Below are positions 62,104-64,000 of a stretch of 64,000 bases of DNA, one piece after another. A program made the translations under genes and the position numbers. This DNA comes from Larkinella insperata (GTDB taxonomy: Bacteria; Bacteroidota; Bacteroidia; Cytophagales; Spirosomataceae), in the NCBI RefSeq assembly GCF_026248825.1, contig NZ_CP110973.1:434001-498000 (forward strand), given 5' to 3'. The notes under the pieces are model-generated. The model saw nothing but the letters and a program-made list of their open reading frames with translations, did not search any database and had not been told where the DNA came from. The first letter of the stretch is position 1; each line of letters starts with the position of its first letter.

Positions 62104-63478
62104 GCTTGGCAACGTGATCTCCACCCTGATGGACAACCACTTGCGTCACCTTCCCGGCAGCGTCTTTGAAGAAGGTTAGTTGCGCATCCACGGCTTTGAG
62201 GAAAAACCGGGTTGGGCTCTCGGCAAACAACTCAAATTTGGGTTGCCCAGTCACCTGCAGAAAGAGACTTCCGGTTTCGTAGGTGATGGCGATCGTACGC
62301 GCGGCATCCAGCCTGTAGGTGCCCGCATACTGCCGCAGGACGGTTTCATCGACCCGAACAACCTTCCGGTTGATTGGCAACTTATACGGTTCCTCGTAGA
62401 CAATTTTCAGCACGTCCGTTGCAATCGGGTCCAGCGTCGTCAGGTCCGACGCATCGTCGACATTGCACAACAGAATCACTACCACGTCATCCTCGGGCAC
62501 CTGTACGTAGAACGTTGCAAAACCGTAGATGTTACCGTTCTGATAAATAAGCTTTTTCCCTTCGGCAAAGTAACTGATGCCCCAGCCGTAACCCCAATGT
62601 CCCTGGTTTGGTGGCGTCAGGGCCGCTTCCCAGGTTTCCGGTTTGAGGAGCTGACGGTTTTGCACCACCCGCGACCAGCGGTATAAATCCCCCACCGAAC
62701 TGTACAGGCCACCGGCCGCGTAAGCCACGGTGGAATCAACAATCAGCGTTTTAACCAGCACCGAATCTTTCCGGAATGTGTACCCCGTTGTTTTTCCACG
62801 GTCTTTCAGATTGATAAAATCAAAACCCGTCCGGGTCAGTTGCAGGGGTTTCAAAAACCGTTCGCGCACGACGGTTTCAAACGGTTTGCCGGTTATTTTT
62901 TCGACGATCAGGCCCAGCAAATAATACCCGGAGTTGGTGTAATTGACGGCCGTTCCCGGCGGGGCCGCCAGTGGCTTGTCTTTAAACTGAGCCACCACCC
63001 ATTCTTTGGCAACCGGCCGCGTCACCCGAACGCTGTCCGGGCCGTAGAGGATGCTCTTGAAATCATAAATACCGGACGTGTGGAAAAACAACTGTTCCAG
63101 CGTGATCTGATCGCCCTGCGGATAGTCCGGCAAATACTTCGTCAGCTTGTCGTTCAGCGACAGTTTTTTTTCTTCCTGCAATTGCAGAACGACCGCCCCG
63201 GTAAACGTCTTGGTGATCGAACCGAGTTGGTAGAGGCTGTTGGTATCATTGGGAATTTTACGGTCAACATCCCGCCAGCCGAAGCCCTTTTTGAGTAGAA
63301 CCGTGCCTTTCTGAGCCACCAGCGCCGTGCCGTTGAAGCGGTGTAGATGAGCCGAAACCGTCAGGTATTCTTCTAACTTTTGGACCGTCGTTTTCGGATT
63401 TGGCCGCTGCTGCGCCCCGACCGGGACCAATGGTATACAGACCAGCAAACTGAGTATGAGTCGAATAAGGTTTTTCAT
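62096..63478 (-). CDS. Secreted serine hydrolase of the class C beta-lactamase family
   Basis: 460 residues with a Sec signal (MKNLIRLILSLLVCIPLVPVGA). The nucleophile Ser87 and Lys90 sit in GSITKTFTG and Tyr180 and Asn182 in NYTNSGYYLLG. The third motif, usually HxG or KTG, reads YQNGNIYGF here, which suggests a peptidase- or esterase-like member and not a true AmpC. About 110 residues after the catalytic domain (LRQYAGTYRL) form a lipocalin-like DUF3471-type tail. It probably acts on cell-wall or D-amino acid substrates in the periplasm. A consensus -7 box lies 17 nt upstream. Confidence 0.85.
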   Translation of the reverse strand: MKNLIRLILSLLVCIPLVPVGAQQRPNPKTTVQKLEEYLTVSAHLHRFNGTALVAQKGTVLLKKGFGWRDVDRKIPNDTNSLYQLGSITKTFTGAVVLQLQEEKKLSLNDKLTKYLPDYPQGDQITLEQLFFHTSGIYDFKSILYGPDSVRVTRPVAKEWVVAQFKDKPLAAPPGTAVNYTNSGYYLLGLIVEKITGKPFETVVRERFLKPLQLTRTGFDFINLKDRGKTTGYTFRKDSVLVKTLIVDSTVAYAAGGLYSSVGDLYRWSRVVQNRQLLKPETWEAALTPPNQGHWGYGWGISYFAEGKKLIYQNGNIYGFATFYVQVPEDDVVVILLCNVDDASDLTTLDPIATDVLKIVYEEPYKLPINRKVVRVDETVLRQYAGTYRLDAARTIAITYETGSLFLQVTGQPKFELFAESPTRFFLKAVDAQLTFFKDAAGKVTQVVVHQGGDHVAKRL

Positions 63479-63495
63479 GGCTAGGTTGTCAGGGA

Positions 63496-63503
63496 CAAAA
63501 GTA
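63496..63503 (-). promoter_or_regulatory. Consensus -7 box before the serine hydrolase gene
   Basis: TACTTTTG on the minus strand, 17 nt upstream of the ATG at 63478. It falls in the short gap after the aminopeptidase gene, so the hydrolase can be expressed on its own. Confidence 0.4.
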
Positions 63504-63539
63504 GGATCGAAACCGGTCTTTAGCCGCCATCGTTCGGTA

Positions 63540-64000
63540 TTATTGTTTTAGAAACTCCGGCTCAATTTCTTCAATGTTTACGTAAAACCGGATTTCGTCT
63601 GCTTCAAAATCGTCGGCGGTCATGTTGGGCAGCGTCATGGTCTGCCAGTCGTTCGTGGGCGTGATGAATTCGAACTGATCCGGCTTCTGGGTGACCAGAA
63701 TTGGCATCCGGAAATTCGGCACGTCGGTCTGCCAGCGGTAATTCACTACCAGCGCCTGCGGTTTTTCCACCAGTTTGACCTGCAGGGTGGGCGGGGCCGT
63801 GTGGTTCAGGTACTGGTCAAAAAACGGGGTGTAGTCGGCGCAGGTTCTTTCGTTCAGGTAATCAATAAGGTCCTTTGTGGAAACCGTCTGAAGCCGAAAC
63901 CGCTCCTGAATGTCTTTCAACATAGCCGCCCAAAGCGAATCATTCCGGAGCGTATGGCGGAGCGTATAGAGCACCAAGGCACCTTTGGCGTATAGATCCC
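63540..64000 (-). CDS. M1-family aminopeptidase, C-terminal part, cut by window edge
   Basis: The minus-strand frame is open to the right edge. The first visible residues DLYAKGALVLYTLRHTL are the typical segment after the zinc site of M1 (gluzincin) aminopeptidases, with the Tyr that stabilises the transition state expected near here. The visible 150 residues end with a beta-rich domain (VKLVEKPQALVVNYRWQ) and EIEPEFLKQ. The HExxH zinc motif would lie outside the window. It releases N-terminal amino acids from peptides. The serine hydrolase gene follows 61 bp downstream. Confidence 0.8.
   Translation of the reverse strand, partial: DLYAKGALVLYTLRHTLRNDSLWAAMLKDIQERFRLQTVSTKDLIDYLNERTCADYTPFFDQYLNHTAPPTLQVKLVEKPQALVVNYRWQTDVPNFRMPILVTQKPDQFEFITPTNDWQTMTLPNMTADDFEADEIRFYVNIEEIEPEFLKQ

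Overview
The window looks like a chromosomal segment of a Bacteroidetes bacterium of the order Cytophagales, most likely near Larkinella/Spirosoma (Spirosomaceae). Three SusC/SusD pairs, two further TonB-dependent receptors with carboxypeptidase-D-like N-terminal domains, frequent Bacteroidetes-type promoters (TTG, about 17-23 nt, TAnnTTTG), a lack of clear Shine-Dalgarno sites and a GC-rich, densely packed gene order all point this way. The genus is an inference from overall protein character, not from a search. I saw no rRNA, tRNA, CRISPR array or prophage.

Layout. 1-2.5 kb: the 3' end of a stress-signalling cluster (RsbT/RsbX-like switch kinase-phosphatase, then a PAS histidine kinase), cut by the left edge. 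2.6-12.9 kb: two SusD/SusC pairs on the minus strand, each with a candidate promoter some 220-250 nt upstream of susC; the first leader holds a terminator-like hairpin. 13.3-19.1 kb: a Tat-exported sugar isomerase-like protein, a decayed reductase gene, a sugar O-acetyltransferase, a 3-hydroxybutyrate dehydrogenase-type SDR, a sulfatase and a ZU5-like lipoprotein. 19.2-19.9 kb: an IS200-type transposase killed by an in-frame amber codon. 20-27 kb: a secreted glycosidase-like protein, DinB, two overlapping DEAD-box helicase genes and small proteins. 27-33 kb: a TonB receptor, a secreted DUF1080 protein divergent from a Tat-exported Gfo/Idh/MocA oxidoreductase, and a glycerophosphodiesterase. 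33-39 kb: HD hydrolase, AraC regulator, aldo/keto reductase, M28 peptidase, subclass B1-like metallo-beta-lactamase and an AT-rich HigB/HigA-type toxin-antitoxin pair. 39-49 kb: a 1140-residue ThuA/sugar dehydrogenase/PKD/cytochrome c fusion, a second Tat-exported oxidoreductase, an alpha/beta-hydrolase-SGNH fusion and an arabinose/fucose isomerase-family protein. 49-57 kb: a TonB receptor and a third SusD/SusC pair. 57-64 kb: a secreted PPC-domain protein, a luciferase-like monooxygenase, manganese catalase, two tandem paralogous membrane proteins, endonuclease V, a class C beta-lactamase-like hydrolase and the C-terminus of an M1 aminopeptidase cut by the right edge.

Together the genes describe a saprophyte that imports oligosaccharides through SusCD systems and processes them outside the cytoplasm. 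The recurring theme is exported oxidoreductases, isomerase-like proteins and DUF1080/ThuA proteins, which suggests oxidation-based (3-keto-glycoside) sugar cleavage in place of classical glycoside hydrolases. That is the most interesting system-level hypothesis here, but it rests on domain families and not on demonstrated activity.
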